A DNA stretch of 64,000 bases, taken from NCBI GenBank assembly GCA_020636005.1, contig JACJYR010000004.1, forward strand, positions 372,001 to 436,000, written 5' to 3'. Below are positions 9,332-19,904 of this stretch, piece by piece (the stretch's first letter is position 1; every line of letters begins with the position of its first letter). The stretch comes from Lewinellaceae bacterium (GTDB lineage: Bacteria; Bacteroidota; Bacteroidia; Chitinophagales; Saprospiraceae). Below the pieces are notes generated by a model. That model was given only the letters and a program-made list of their open reading frames with translations, had not been told where the DNA came from and did not search any database. The position numbers and the translations under genes are program-made.

Positions 9332-12300
9332 ATGTCAAAATCAATCAGAAAACAAATTCCCGTTTACCTCCTGTTCGTAATTCTGGGCATCGCCCTGTTC
9401 CCTGCCTGCAAGAAACGGGAAATCGTCCGGGCAAAAGAAATCCCGGAAGCCGTCAAAAACTATGTGTACGCCTACACCACCGGTGTCATTTCAAAAAACG
9501 ATCCCGTGAGGGTCCGTTTTGCCGGTGCTGCTGTTGCCCCGGACAAAGTGGGAACAGAAGCCGACGACGACATCCTGAGTTTCACCCCTTCCATCAGTGG
9601 TACCTATATCTGGGAGGACGACCATACCGTCCGGTTCGACCCCAAAAATGGCTGGAAATCCGGCCAGGATTATGTTGCGAAGGTAAACCTGACAGAAGTC
9701 TTCAACAACCTGCCCAAAGAAGCGGATGGCTTCGAGTTCGATTTTCTCGTACGGGAACAAGGACTGAGTGTTGATGTATATGGAATAGAAGCCGAAGATG
9801 CCAGCGACCTGAAAAAGCAGCAGCTCAAGGGCGCCGTCATCACGAATGACGCCGTGGCCGCAGAGGAAATTGAAAAAGTATTGACCGTAAAACAAAATGG
9901 CAACGAACTGCCCATCAGCTGGGACCACAGCCAGGACGGCCTCAACCACAGCTTCACAGCCACGGGCATCGCCCGTGTAAACCAACCTGGGGAAGTGCTC
10001 GTCGCCTGGAACGGAAAAAGCATAGAGGTGGACAGCAAGGAAGAACAAAAGGTAACCATTCCAGCCCTCGGCGATTTCATGGTCATGTCCGCTAAGGTGA
10101 GCGAAAAAGAAAACCAATCCGTTGTGCTTTATTTCTCCGACCCCTTGCTTTCCTCCCAGGATTTGAATGGCTTGATAGCCATCCGCAGCGGCGGTCAACT
10201 GGCCGAAGGCGAATACTACGACTCCGACGAAGAAGCACAGAACGTGCCCCTCAATTTCAGTATAGACGGCAACCGGATATTGGTCTTCCCCAGGAAAAGA
10301 CTGGCCGGCCTGCAGACCATCGAAGTGCGCCCCGGCATCAGGAATCTCAACGACGCCCGCATGGAAAAACCTGCCATCTGGCAAATAAACTTTGAGCAGG
10401 TAAAGCCCAAGGTGCGCCTGGTAGGCAGGGGTGTCATCCTGCCTGCCTCCGACAAAGGGCTGGTGCTACCATTCGAGGCTATCAGCCTGGAGGCTGTTGA
10501 GGTGGAGATTTTCAAAATCTACGACAACAATATCCTGCAGTTTTTGCAAACCAACGATTTAGACGGGCAGAACACCTATGATTTGCAACGGGTGGGCCGT
10601 GTCGTCCGTCGGGAAATGGTGCCGCTCAAAGGGCTCAACCCCAATGCCAATGCCTCTGCCTGGACCCGTTATGCCCTTGACCTCAGCAAGTTGTTTACCG
10701 CCGACCCCAATGCCATCTACCAGGTGCGCATTGGCTTCAGGCCGGAATATGCCGTTTACCAGTGCAGCACCCGGAAGAAAACGGACAACCTCAAAGAAGT
10801 AAGCCAGCAGAGCTACCTCGACGAAGATGGTGAAATCCGTTCGATGTGGGGCGACTATTACGGCATCGAAGGCTATTACGAAGATTTCCAATGGAGCCAC
10901 CGTACCAACCCCTGTTTCCCCGCATACTACAATTCGGAGAATTTTGCCATGACCAATGTGCTGGCCTCCGATCTGGGCATCACGGCCAAGAGCGGCAAGG
11001 ATGGATCCATGATCGTGGTGGTGGCAAGCCTGCGAAATACAGATCCGGTGGGGGAAGCGGAACTGGAATTTTATGACTTTCAGCAACAACTGCTGACCAC
11101 TGCCAAAACAGACGGGGACGGCATGGCCGAATTGAAACTCGACAAAAAGCCTTTTCTCATCATTGCCAAAAAGGACAAACAAAAGGGCTATTTGAAAACG
11201 GCAGACGGCAACGCCCTGTCCCTCAGCCGCTTCGACGTGTCGGGTACAGTTTCCCAAAAAGGCCTTAAAGGATATATCTACGGCGAACGGGGCGTTTGGC
11301 GTCCCGGCGATAGCCTCTACCTCAATTTCATCCTGGAAGACAAGGAAAAAACATTGCCCAAAAACTACCCCATCGCCTTTGAACTGACCGACTCCCGTGG
11401 GCAATTGCAGTATAAAACAGTATCCACCAACAACATCGAAAACCTTTATGCCCTGCCAGTCGGCACCAGCACCGACGCACCCACCGGCAACTGGATAGCG
11501 ACCGTAAAAGCTGGTGGTGCCACGTTTACCAAAACCATCAAGGTGGAAACAGTGAAGCCCAACCGCCTGAAAATAGACCTCGATTTCGGCAAAAAAGAAC
11601 TTTCGGCCTCCGACGAACCGGTCACTGGCAACATCCAGGTGAACTGGCTGCATGGCGCCGCCGGGCAAAACCTGAAGACGGTCGTGGAGGCAACTATCAA
11701 CCAGGTGAAAACAGCGTTTAAAAACTACAACAACTACGAATTCGATGATCCGGCCAGATCGCTCTATGCAGAGCCTGTTGTCATTTTCGACGGCACCACC
11801 AATAAGGACGGGAAGGCCAATTTCACAACCACCCTGGTGCAAAACAACCGCTCCGCACCCGGCAAACTGAAAGTCGGCCTGCGGGCCAGGGCCTTTGAAA
11901 AGGGCGGCGATTTCAGCACCTGGAACACTTCCATTGACTACAGCCCCTACCCGGTCTATGCCGGTATTGCCATCCCCCAAAACCAATACGGTGAAAAGCG
12001 CCTGGACATCGGCAAGGACAGCAAAATCAGGGTTGCCGCCATCGGCGAAAACGGCAAGCCACTCGGCAACCACAACCTCAGCATCGGCCTCTACAGGGTG
12101 GAATGGCGCTGGTGGTGGGACCGCAACGACGATTATGTAGCCCAATACAACAGCACGAATCATTTCAACGCCATCTCATCCGAAGGGGTTCGTACCGCTA
12201 ACGATGGCACTGCCACCTGGGACGTCAAAGTGGACGATTGGGGCCGCTACCTCGTCCGGGTGTGCGATACGGAAAGCGGACATTGTTCCGGCGACTTTTT

Positions 12301-14992
12301 CTACGCCGGCTACCCCTGGTATGGCGACGACGGCGGAATAGCAGGCAGGCAGGAGGCCGCCATGATGACTTTTACCGCCTCGAAGGAAAAATACAAAGTG
12401 GGCGAGGATATTGAAATCACTGTGCCCGCTGGCGAGGATGGCCGGGTGTTCATTTCCCTGGAAAACGGCAACCGTGTGATTGATTCGTTTTGGAAAAAAG
12501 CAAAAAAGGGCGAAAATAAATTCGAGTTCGAGGCAACCGACGACATGTCTCCGACTGTGTATGCGCACGTCAGCCTTATCCAGCCGCACAACAAATCCGA
12601 CAACGACCTGCCTATCCGCATGTACGGCGTGCTGCCTGTAGATGTGGAAAACCCGGAGACGATCCTGAAACCCGTACTGAAAATGGATGACGAGCTAAAA
12701 CCAGAGCAGGAGTTCACAGTAGAAGTGAGCGAAGAAAACAACGAAAACATGGCCTATACGCTGGCCGTGGTGGACGAAGGATTGCTTGGCCTGACCAATT
12801 TCAAAACACCCGATCCGCACGGCGCATTGTATGCAAGGGAAGCACTGGGCGTAAAAACCTGGGACTTGTACGACTATGTGTTGGGCGCTTATGGCGGCGA
12901 ACTGGAGCGCATCCTGAGTATCGGTGGCGATGGGGAAATCAACGCCCCGATGGAACGCAAAAATGCAAACCGCTTCAAGCCGGTCGTGCTGCACGAGGGG
13001 CCGTTTTACCTCAGCGGTGGTAAGAAAAAACACACTTTCAAAATGCCGAATTACGTCGGATCCGTGCGGGTGATGGTGGTGGCGGCCAACAAAGACGCCG
13101 CCTATGGCAGCAGCGAAAAAACCGTACCTGTGAAAAAGCCTTTGATGGCGCTCGCTACCCTGCCCAGGGTGCTTGGCCCGGGGGAAACACTGCGGATGCC
13201 CGTCAGCATCTTTGCTATGGAAAGCAAAGTGAAAAACGTGGATGTGCAGTTGGCCGAGACTACTGGTTTGGTTAAAATATCGGGCGGGGCGACCAAACAA
13301 ATGAACTTTCCACAACCGGGTGAAGACCAGGCTTATTTTGACCTCAACGTGGGCGATCAAACTGGTATTGCCAAATTCAAAGTGACGGCACGGGGTGGCG
13401 GCGAAACAGCCACCCAGGATATCGAAATAGACGTGCGCAACCCCAACCCTTTTGTCACCAACGTCTATGCAGGCTTGATACAGGGGGCCGGGGAATGGTC
13501 GCAGGACTTCAAGCCCGTCGGCGTCGCTGGCACCAACACTGGTTTCCTCGAAGTGTCCAGCATCCCACCGCTGAAACTCAACGAGCGGCTCCACTACCTT
13601 ATCACCTATCCACACGGCTGTATCGAACAGACCACTTCTTCTGCATTTCCTCAACTGTATGTGGACAAACTGACCAAGCTGGACGAAAGCCAAAAGAAGG
13701 AAGTGGCCGAAAATGTCAGTGCAGCCATTGACAAACTAAAGAACTTCCAGATGGGCTCCGGGGCCTTTACTTATTGGCCCGGCAACGACTACGACTCATG
13801 GGGCACCAACTACGCCGGGCACTTCCTGCTAGAAGCCAAAAATGCGGGATATACCGTGCCGCAGGGCATGATTGACCGCTTCGTCAGTTTCCAGAAAGGA
13901 CAGGCCAAGCGCTGGAACCCCTCTACCCGGGGAGATGTACACAGCCCCACCGAACTGGATCAGGCCTACCGCCTCTACACCCTGGCCCTGGCCAGAGAAC
14001 CGGAGATGAGCGCCATGAACCGGATGCGGGAACTGAAAAACCTGTCGCCGGAAAGCCGGTGGCGGCTGGCCGCTGCATACGCACTGGCAGGTAAGGAAGA
14101 TATTGGCAAACAGATTAGCCAGAATGTGCCGGTAAACATAAATCCTTATGATTACTGGGGCGAAACCTACGGTTCCAGCTTGCGGGACGAGGCCATGATC
14201 CTGGAAACCCAGGTGTTGTTGGGCGAAATGGAAGCCGCTGCCGCCAACCTGCTGCACATCGCCGAATCGCTAAGCCAGGATTCCTGGTACTCTACCCAGA
14301 CCACGGCTTATGCCCTGTTGGCCATTGGCAAGTTTGCCGGCAAATCGAAGGTGGGCGATGATTTCCGCTTCAGTTTCAACCTGGGCAACAGCAAATGGGT
14401 GGACGCCGGCAACACCACGCCCGTCATGCAGATCGAGGTTCCGGTGGAAAAAGGAATTCGTTCCGTTGCCGTGAAAAATAGCGGCGGCAGCCCACTCTAT
14501 GCACGGCTGATTTTGAACGGCCAACCCCTGGCCGGTACCGAAACTGCTGCTTCAAATAACATCCTGATTGAAGTCAGCTATAAAACAACGACGGGCGAAA
14601 AGCTCGACCCTGCCCGCCTGCCACAAGGCACCGACTTCATCGCTGAAGTGCTGGTGACGCACCCGGGCACCCGTGCCATGAACTTCGAGGAAATGGCGCT
14701 CACGCAAATCTTCCCCTCCGGTTGGGAAATCATCAATGCCCGACTCAGCAATTTCCCCGAATTCAGCAACACCACCGTGCCGAAATACCAGGACATACGT
14801 GACGACCGGGTCTATACTTATTTCGACATCCGACGGGGCGACCGGCAACTTTACCGCATCCGCCTGAATGCAGCCTATCAGGGGCGGTACTACCTGCCCG
14901 CCGCGAGCTGCGAGGCCATGTACGACCACAGCATCAACGCCCGCCGGCCGGGCCAGTGGGTGGAAGTGATGAGCGGGGACAAGGCACTATAA
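9332..14992 (+). CDS. Alpha-2-macroglobulin family lipoprotein with intact thioester motif
   Basis: 1886 residues from the ATG at 9332, where MSKSIRKQIPVYLLFVILG begins a lipoprotein signal ending ALFPAC; an in-frame ATG at 9155 would add 59 unlikely residues. An MG2-type module starts around residue 650 ('YGERGVWRPGDSLYLNF'). The A2M module and the thioester site YPHGCIEQ (Cys1430) follow, then an alpha-alpha toroid. Bacterial alpha-2-macroglobulins (YfhM/YfaS type) trap foreign proteases through the Cys-Gln thioester in the periplasm. Usually they sit beside a PBP1C gene; none is adjacent here. The gene is isolated, with a possible terminator just downstream. Confidence 0.92.
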   Translation: MSKSIRKQIPVYLLFVILGIALFPACKKREIVRAKEIPEAVKNYVYAYTTGVISKNDPVRVRFAGAAVAPDKVGTEADDDILSFTPSISGTYIWEDDHTVRFDPKNGWKSGQDYVAKVNLTEVFNNLPKEADGFEFDFLVREQGLSVDVYGIEAEDASDLKKQQLKGAVITNDAVAAEEIEKVLTVKQNGNELPISWDHSQDGLNHSFTATGIARVNQPGEVLVAWNGKSIEVDSKEEQKVTIPALGDFMVMSAKVSEKENQSVVLYFSDPLLSSQDLNGLIAIRSGGQLAEGEYYDSDEEAQNVPLNFSIDGNRILVFPRKRLAGLQTIEVRPGIRNLNDARMEKPAIWQINFEQVKPKVRLVGRGVILPASDKGLVLPFEAISLEAVEVEIFKIYDNNILQFLQTNDLDGQNTYDLQRVGRVVRREMVPLKGLNPNANASAWTRYALDLSKLFTADPNAIYQVRIGFRPEYAVYQCSTRKKTDNLKEVSQQSYLDEDGEIRSMWGDYYGIEGYYEDFQWSHRTNPCFPAYYNSENFAMTNVLASDLGITAKSGKDGSMIVVVASLRNTDPVGEAELEFYDFQQQLLTTAKTDGDGMAELKLDKKPFLIIAKKDKQKGYLKTADGNALSLSRFDVSGTVSQKGLKGYIYGERGVWRPGDSLYLNFILEDKEKTLPKNYPIAFELTDSRGQLQYKTVSTNNIENLYALPVGTSTDAPTGNWIATVKAGGATFTKTIKVETVKPNRLKIDLDFGKKELSASDEPVTGNIQVNWLHGAAGQNLKTVVEATINQVKTAFKNYNNYEFDDPARSLYAEPVVIFDGTTNKDGKANFTTTLVQNNRSAPGKLKVGLRARAFEKGGDFSTWNTSIDYSPYPVYAGIAIPQNQYGEKRLDIGKDSKIRVAAIGENGKPLGNHNLSIGLYRVEWRWWWDRNDDYVAQYNSTNHFNAISSEGVRTANDGTATWDVKVDDWGRYLVRVCDTESGHCSGDFFYAGYPWYGDDGGIAGRQEAAMMTFTASKEKYKVGEDIEITVPAGEDGRVFISLENGNRVIDSFWKKAKKGENKFEFEATDDMSPTVYAHVSLIQPHNKSDNDLPIRMYGVLPVDVENPETILKPVLKMDDELKPEQEFTVEVSEENNENMAYTLAVVDEGLLGLTNFKTPDPHGALYAREALGVKTWDLYDYVLGAYGGELERILSIGGDGEINAPMERKNANRFKPVVLHEGPFYLSGGKKKHTFKMPNYVGSVRVMVVAANKDAAYGSSEKTVPVKKPLMALATLPRVLGPGETLRMPVSIFAMESKVKNVDVQLAETTGLVKISGGATKQMNFPQPGEDQAYFDLNVGDQTGIAKFKVTARGGGETATQDIEIDVRNPNPFVTNVYAGLIQGAGEWSQDFKPVGVAGTNTGFLEVSSIPPLKLNERLHYLITYPHGCIEQTTSSAFPQLYVDKLTKLDESQKKEVAENVSAAIDKLKNFQMGSGAFTYWPGNDYDSWGTNYAGHFLLEAKNAGYTVPQGMIDRFVSFQKGQAKRWNPSTRGDVHSPTELDQAYRLYTLALAREPEMSAMNRMRELKNLSPESRWRLAAAYALAGKEDIGKQISQNVPVNINPYDYWGETYGSSLRDEAMILETQVLLGEMEAAAANLLHIAESLSQDSWYSTQTTAYALLAIGKFAGKSKVGDDFRFSFNLGNSKWVDAGNTTPVMQIEVPVEKGIRSVAVKNSGGSPLYARLILNGQPLAGTETAASNNILIEVSYKTTTGEKLDPARLPQGTDFIAEVLVTHPGTRAMNFEEMALTQIFPSGWEIINARLSNFPEFSNTTVPKYQDIRDDRVYTYFDIRRGDRQLYRIRLNAAYQGRYYLPAASCEAMYDHSINARRPGQWVEVMSGDKAL

Positions 14993-15009
14993 GATAAGGA
15001 TCGAAGGAA

Positions 15010-15049
15010 AAGAGGCTCACCTAAAACTAACATATTAGATGAGCCTCTT
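15010..15049. terminator. Possible bidirectional terminator between convergent genes
   Basis: A 10-bp stem (AAGAGGCTCA with TGAGCCTCTT) encloses a 20-base loop that has its own short CTAA/TTAG pairing. Read on the minus strand it is followed by a T-rich stretch (TTTTCCTT). It lies between the alpha-2-macroglobulin gene and the minus-strand YCF48-repeat gene. Confidence 0.55.
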
Positions 15050-15226
15050 CTATAAAACCCTTCCAGTACTGTGTCGGGAAGGTAGCGAGGAGGAGTAAGC
15101 CAGGTTGGAAACTTTGCGTAAGTTGCTCATTGTTTTCATTCAAAAACCCTCATGAGCCAAAATTGAAAGTCAGTTTGACCTTGGTGCAGGCACTGCCTCT
15201 CCCAGGGAAATCAAAACATTCCCCTA

Positions 15227-16435
15227 CTAATTTTCCACCAAAAACCGCCTGGCCTCTGCATGATCTCCTGCACGGATACTCAAAAAATACATGCCCCCAG
15301 CCAGTTGGCTGGTATCAAACTGGTAAGTATGGCTGCCGGCCGGAAGGAAATCTTCCTGAACCGCTATTCCAACCACTTTTCCATTTACGTCTGTTGCCTG
15401 AATGGAGACCGGCGTACCTTCCTCCAATTGGACTGAGATATTGACCCTGCCAACAGCCGGGTTGGGAAATACCTGGCAATCCAAGGACGGCACAGCGGTT
15501 TCGCCCAGGGCAGAAACACCTGGGTTGTAACGAAGGATAGTACCTGCATAGCCGACTATCCAACCATTATCGCTGTCGTGAAAGGAAATGCTTTTCAAAA
15601 AATTATTGGTTGGTTTGGGTTGGGCTTCCCAATGGGTGCCGCCATCCACTGTATGGAGAATGGTGCCGTCGTCTCCAACTGCCCAGCCGTTTTGGGAAGA
15701 AGTGAAACAAACAGCAGCCAGCGTTTGGGATATACCGCTGCCTTGGCCAGTCCAGCTATCGCCGCCATCCTTTGTGTGCCGGATAAGTCCGGCGCTGCCG
15801 ACTACCCAACCGTTTTTGTCGTCGGTAAAATAAATGTCCTTTAAAGTTCCATTGGTATTGCTTTCCTGCACCGTCCAGCCATAGCCTGCATTACCAGTGA
15901 AAATGATTTTCCCCTCGGCACCTACCGCCCAGCCTTTCTGAAAGCTTCGAAAAAACACTGCCTGGAAAGACGTAACCGAGCCATCTGACTTTAGTGCCCA
16001 AGTGTTCCCGCCATTGGTTGTGCGCATCAGTGCCCCGCTGGAGCCAGCTATCCAGCCGTTGTTCGCATCGGTAAACTGTACATCGAACAGTTCCGAGGGT
16101 GTGCCGCTTTGCTGAGGCACCCAGTCTTCTCCACCATTGCTGGTGTGCAGCACGGTGCCGCCTTCACCAACGGCCCAGCCGTTTAATTGATCTAAAAAAA
16201 AGACGGCGTTCAGGTCTTTGACCGTCGTGCTGTTTTGGCTTTGCCAGGATTCCCCCGAATTGGCCGTATGCAGTATCAGGCCATGATCCCCAACTATCCA
16301 GCCCGATTCAACAGTTGGGAAATGGACATCCGTATAGCTTCCTTCGGAGTTGGCAATAAAGTCCCAATCCTGCCCATTTAACGGAATATATAGCAGGAAC
16401 AAAAAAGCGATCAATGCAGACTGTAAGCTTTTCAT
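15227..16435 (-). CDS. YCF48/BNR-repeat secreted protein with T9SS type A sorting domain
   Basis: 402 residues. A signal peptide (MKSLQSALIAFLFLLYIPLNGQ) precedes about seven repeats of ~42 residues with the core 'GWAVGxxGTILHTxNGGxxW', the YCF48/photosynthesis-assembly-like beta-propeller. The last ~80 residues ('CQVFPNPAVGRVNISV' to 'GGMYFLSIRAGDHAEARRFLVEN', 23-residue span given by its ends) form a T9SS type A sorting domain. It is therefore predicted to be exported and surface-exposed or released. The biological target is unknown. Confidence 0.88.
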   Translation of the reverse strand: MKSLQSALIAFLFLLYIPLNGQDWDFIANSEGSYTDVHFPTVESGWIVGDHGLILHTANSGESWQSQNSTTVKDLNAVFFLDQLNGWAVGEGGTVLHTSNGGEDWVPQQSGTPSELFDVQFTDANNGWIAGSSGALMRTTNGGNTWALKSDGSVTSFQAVFFRSFQKGWAVGAEGKIIFTGNAGYGWTVQESNTNGTLKDIYFTDDKNGWVVGSAGLIRHTKDGGDSWTGQGSGISQTLAAVCFTSSQNGWAVGDDGTILHTVDGGTHWEAQPKPTNNFLKSISFHDSDNGWIVGYAGTILRYNPGVSALGETAVPSLDCQVFPNPAVGRVNISVQLEEGTPVSIQATDVNGKVVGIAVQEDFLPAGSHTYQFDTSQLAGGMYFLSIRAGDHAEARRFLVEN

Positions 16436-16879
16436 AATTGATTAGGTTTTGTGATAACAATAGTTTACGCAATAACGGGTATTGCAAAATTATCGGATGA
16501 TTGACATGGGCTTTTGGGCTTAACAAATACGGATATACCCGTTCAATATTCCATATTGAACAGAAAAATACAAACCGTTAGCAGTCAGTTATTTATACTG
16601 ACAATAAGCTATGATTGGAATAGAAATGTTTAGAAAAAGAATAGTGAAATAGCAGCCAATAACGCAACATATATATGCCGGCAGGAGGTCAGGAATAATT
16701 CAGCAAAGTTCATATCAACAGACTACTTAATTCAGGAAGAGTTGCAGATGAAAGCAATCTATTTTTCCGATATTTTTTGTAAAAAAGCATATTGCTTTGC
16801 AAAAGGTTAAGCCTGTTGAATAGATATACAATAATGGCCCCGGCAAGCACAACAGGTGGTTTTATTTAGATGAAAACGA
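16436..16879. other. Intergenic region, nothing recognised
   Basis: About 440 bases, AT-rich, between two minus-strand genes. No open frame with homology, no strong hairpin and no repeat of the window is seen. It presumably carries the promoter of the T9SS type A gene. Confidence 0.4.
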
Positions 16880-18463
16880 TCATCCCTTCGACACCTGCAA
16901 AAATTTCCCCTTGCTCACCCGGTATTGGTAATCGCCAATGGTGATGGTCTGGCCGTCAGCCAGTTTTGCCAGATCCTCGATGTCCTGGGTGAGCGTGTGT
17001 ACGGAGCCACCGGTTTTGTAAGCAATTTCAAGATAATCTTCGTTGACACCTGCGCCCGAACCGGCCAGGATGATGTGAACCGGCACTTTCAACCGGGCGA
17101 GGAGTTCCATATCCCGCACATCGCTGTAATTGTCGGCTATCAGGATGAGTTCGTCCGTGCCCCTGAGTTTTTTCACGCCGGCTAAGGTAGCCTCCAGATC
17201 GTTTTCGGGCGAAGCCCCGCCGCCACCCGCCTTCATACTGGCCACCATGGTTTCCATGAGTTGCCGCATATCGCCGGCATCGGTCGGGTAAATTCCGCCG
17301 GCGCTGCCGATCAGTTTATCCTCCTCCGGCTGGCTGTCGCCGTCGTTGAAAAACAGGTAGCGGTTGTCCTCGCCCTGCACCAGTTGCAGTGCATGCCAGA
17401 GGAGTATCTGATCCATATACGGGTACATGCTGCCCGTGATGTCAGTGACGATGACCTTTTTGGCCCAGGGGCTGCGCATCCGAAACAGCACTGCCTTTAT
17501 TTCGTCGCCGGCTTTTTCAAAGTACTGAGGGTCGTTGGCAATGAGTTCCCTTTCCTTTTCTGCCCGTTGTCGTATTTGTTTTTCCACTTCCCCTGCATCG
17601 CCGCCGAAGCCCAGTTGGTGCAGGAAGTTCTGTTCCGAAAACATCCCGCCCAGCGAATCACGCACAAAACGGATAGAGTCCCTGGCCCGCTCCAGCCGGT
17701 ACAGCGAATCCCGGATGGCGGCCTGCCGCAGCCTTTCCGCCTCACGGGCAAGAATGGCCTTCGTGCCGAGGGTACGGTAACGCAGGGTCAGGGTTTGGGC
17801 AAAATCGTCGTCTTTCAGCCCAAAGCATTCAATATGCTGGACGAAACGGGTACTTAGGCAAAAAGTATCGCCTTTGGGCAGCATTAGGCTGGCTTTCCCA
17901 TCCGGGCTGGAAACGGCCAGATACGTCTTGCCAGTCTTCTGAGCAGTAAAATAAAGCGCCTCTTCTTCCAAGGGTTTATCATCGAAATCAGACACTTTCA
18001 ACTTGACAAGCACCTTCGAACGGGTTGGTGATTGGGAGGATGGGACCGTTTGGACGACGGTGTCGTTTTTTTCAGTTTCGGTATAGCTGTCAGCCACATA
18101 GGTGATACCATAGCTGGAGCGCATATAGCCGGCATTCGGCAGCCGTACCTGTTTCAACCCCTGCTCCTTGCCTGCGTCGAAACGGTAGCCTTTTCCCTTT
18201 GGCACCAGGAAATAAACCTCGCCGTTGCTGCCCGTTTGGCCGTGCCATACGCGCCCGGATTCCAATTGCACGGCAGACACCGGGAGCGCCGGTATTTTTT
18301 TCATGTTGAAATCAAACACCTCAATTTTCAGCAGGATTTCATTGGCGGTGGGCGCCATTTTGTCCTCATGGTGCCAATGCTCGAAGATGGTGTCAGCAGG
18401 GGGTGTTTGTGAAAAAAGGAAAACAGGGAGGAGGGAAAACAGTGCAATACAAGTATTTTTCAT
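16880..18463 (-). CDS. Exported VWA-like domain protein
   Basis: 527 residues with a signal peptide (MKNTCIALFSLLPVFLFSQ). Residues ~35-240 contain two repeated beta-rich segments that mention the same pattern (LLKIEVFDFNMK / LVKLKVSDFDDK, then 'GSNGEVYFLVPKGKGY' / 'SPDGKASLMLPKGDTF'), suggesting a duplicated carboxypeptidase-regulatory-like or PEGA-like fold. A charged linker (~250-320) leads to a VWA-like domain with VTDITGSM (Asp341, Thr343, Ser345 as a DxTxS form of the MIDAS motif) and 'ELILIADNYSDVRDM'. Metal-dependent ligand binding in the periplasm or on the surface is inferred; no known name. Confidence 0.7.
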   Translation of the reverse strand: MKNTCIALFSLLPVFLFSQTPPADTIFEHWHHEDKMAPTANEILLKIEVFDFNMKKIPALPVSAVQLESGRVWHGQTGSNGEVYFLVPKGKGYRFDAGKEQGLKQVRLPNAGYMRSSYGITYVADSYTETEKNDTVVQTVPSSQSPTRSKVLVKLKVSDFDDKPLEEEALYFTAQKTGKTYLAVSSPDGKASLMLPKGDTFCLSTRFVQHIECFGLKDDDFAQTLTLRYRTLGTKAILAREAERLRQAAIRDSLYRLERARDSIRFVRDSLGGMFSEQNFLHQLGFGGDAGEVEKQIRQRAEKERELIANDPQYFEKAGDEIKAVLFRMRSPWAKKVIVTDITGSMYPYMDQILLWHALQLVQGEDNRYLFFNDGDSQPEEDKLIGSAGGIYPTDAGDMRQLMETMVASMKAGGGGASPENDLEATLAGVKKLRGTDELILIADNYSDVRDMELLARLKVPVHIILAGSGAGVNEDYLEIAYKTGGSVHTLTQDIEDLAKLADGQTITIGDYQYRVSKGKFLQVSKG

Positions 18464-18771
18464 CTGGTCGGTATTTTGGGGTAAATAACTGGGCTGGCAG
18501 CACGGTTAGTATTTCAACAGGCAGCTTTCAATGGGGCGGCCATCTGTATCGGGCCTGTTTTAATTCGGCGACGCTCATGTTTTTAATTTTTCTCAAAAAA
18601 AGGGAGTTGGGGGATAGTTGCGAAAGCAAAAGTCACTACTGATTGATAGGTTGGCCAAAAGGAAAAGGATAAGATGGAGAAATGAAATAAATCCCAAAAA
18701 TGGCTTCACGACTTTCACCATTTCAACCCCTCAAAAGCCTTCCAATCTGCCGTTGAATTCCTGTCACCAAC
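18464..18771. other. Intergenic region, nothing recognised
   Basis: Just over 300 bases between two minus-strand genes. Short open frames exist but have no family resemblance. No clear promoter or terminator is seen. Confidence 0.35.
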
Positions 18772-19731
18772 CTAATCGTTCCCCTTCTCATCCCGATCTC
18801 GCCGCCGCTCCATGGGCACACTGACGATCCCTGATTTCTCGATGGCTTTGATGGCAATGTCCTTCACCTGTTGGCTGGCGCTGTCCGTTTTGGCGGAAAG
18901 GGAAGCAACCAGTTCTTGTTGTTCCTTTATCTTGCCTTCTAAGGAATGGATCATTTGCTCCCGGAGTTTCAGTTCGGCTTCGAGGTCTTTCACCTCCAGT
19001 TTTTGTTTGTATTCAAACTCACGGGTCAGGCGTTCGCTGACAGCTTTTTCAGCCTCGGCCACTGCTTTTTGCAGGCGCCCGTCAAAGGCTTCGACTTCCT
19101 TGCGAAGCCGCTTCAATTCTTCTTCCTGCTCTGCAACGGCGTGCTCACGGTCGGCCATATTTTTCTCAAATGCTGCCTTGCGGTCAGCCATTTCTTTTTC
19201 GAGTTTTTCCTTTTTCTCGTTGTAGGCATCCTGCTCGTTGCGGCGCTTGAGCTTGAGGTTGTACTGGTACTCTTCCTCTTCCCGTTCCCATTTGGTTTTG
19301 GCTTCCAAGATGTTGGCTTCCAATAGTTCTTTCCGTTTGCCCAGTTCCTCTTCCAGGTGTACCTTGGCTTGCCGGTGGGCAATGGTCAGTGCCTCCAGGC
19401 TCTCGGCTTCGGCCTTTATTTGGTGCAGGTTTTTCAGTTGGTCTGCCCCCGTTTTCACGGCTTCCTGGAGCATTTCAAACTTCTTCTGTTCTTCGGCCAG
19501 GGCGGTTTCCAGTTTTTCCAGTTGTTCATCCAGTACTTTTCTGATTTGCTGGATGTTCACCGCGGCACCAGCCTTGACCGTGGCCGTTGCGTTTTCAATA
19601 AGCGATTGTTTTTTCTCTATTTCCTGCCGGAGGGTGGTGTTTTCTTTGCGGTGTTCTTTAAGCTCGCTTACCAGTTCGTCGTAGGCTTTCAGGATTTCAG
19701 CTTTGGTGTTGGAAGAGGATATGGTTGCCAT
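18772..19731 (-). CDS. Long coiled-coil protein, cytoplasmic
   Basis: 319 residues without signal peptide or membrane segment. From residue ~15 to ~290 it is almost uninterrupted heptad sequence rich in Glu, Lys, Ala and Leu (for example 'ELKEHRKENTTLRQEIEKKQ', 'AEKAVSERLTREFEYKQKLE'). The head (MATISSSNTKAEIL) and the tail (charged, RRRDRDEKGND) are short and disordered. I do not recognise a named family; a structural or scaffold role is all that the sequence supports. It stands alone. Confidence 0.75.
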   Translation of the reverse strand: MATISSSNTKAEILKAYDELVSELKEHRKENTTLRQEIEKKQSLIENATATVKAGAAVNIQQIRKVLDEQLEKLETALAEEQKKFEMLQEAVKTGADQLKNLHQIKAEAESLEALTIAHRQAKVHLEEELGKRKELLEANILEAKTKWEREEEEYQYNLKLKRRNEQDAYNEKKEKLEKEMADRKAAFEKNMADREHAVAEQEEELKRLRKEVEAFDGRLQKAVAEAEKAVSERLTREFEYKQKLEVKDLEAELKLREQMIHSLEGKIKEQQELVASLSAKTDSASQQVKDIAIKAIEKSGIVSVPMERRRDRDEKGND

Positions 19732-19904
19732 GTTTATGTTTTTTTATGGTAAATGGATAATTGGCAAAAGTAAAAATAATGGAGAGGTGGCATACAAGGA
19801 AGGGAGGCATTTTAAACAACTCAAATATTCCGCTTCATTGTTCACTTCCAACACCTCGAACCACATGCCTTCCAGTAATACAACAAGTTGCAAATAGCTT
19901 TTTG

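Noticed and set aside
10559..12163. Long minus-strand frame of 534 codons inside the alpha-2-macroglobulin gene
   Set aside because: Antisense shadow; the plus-strand protein is clearly homologous across this stretch.
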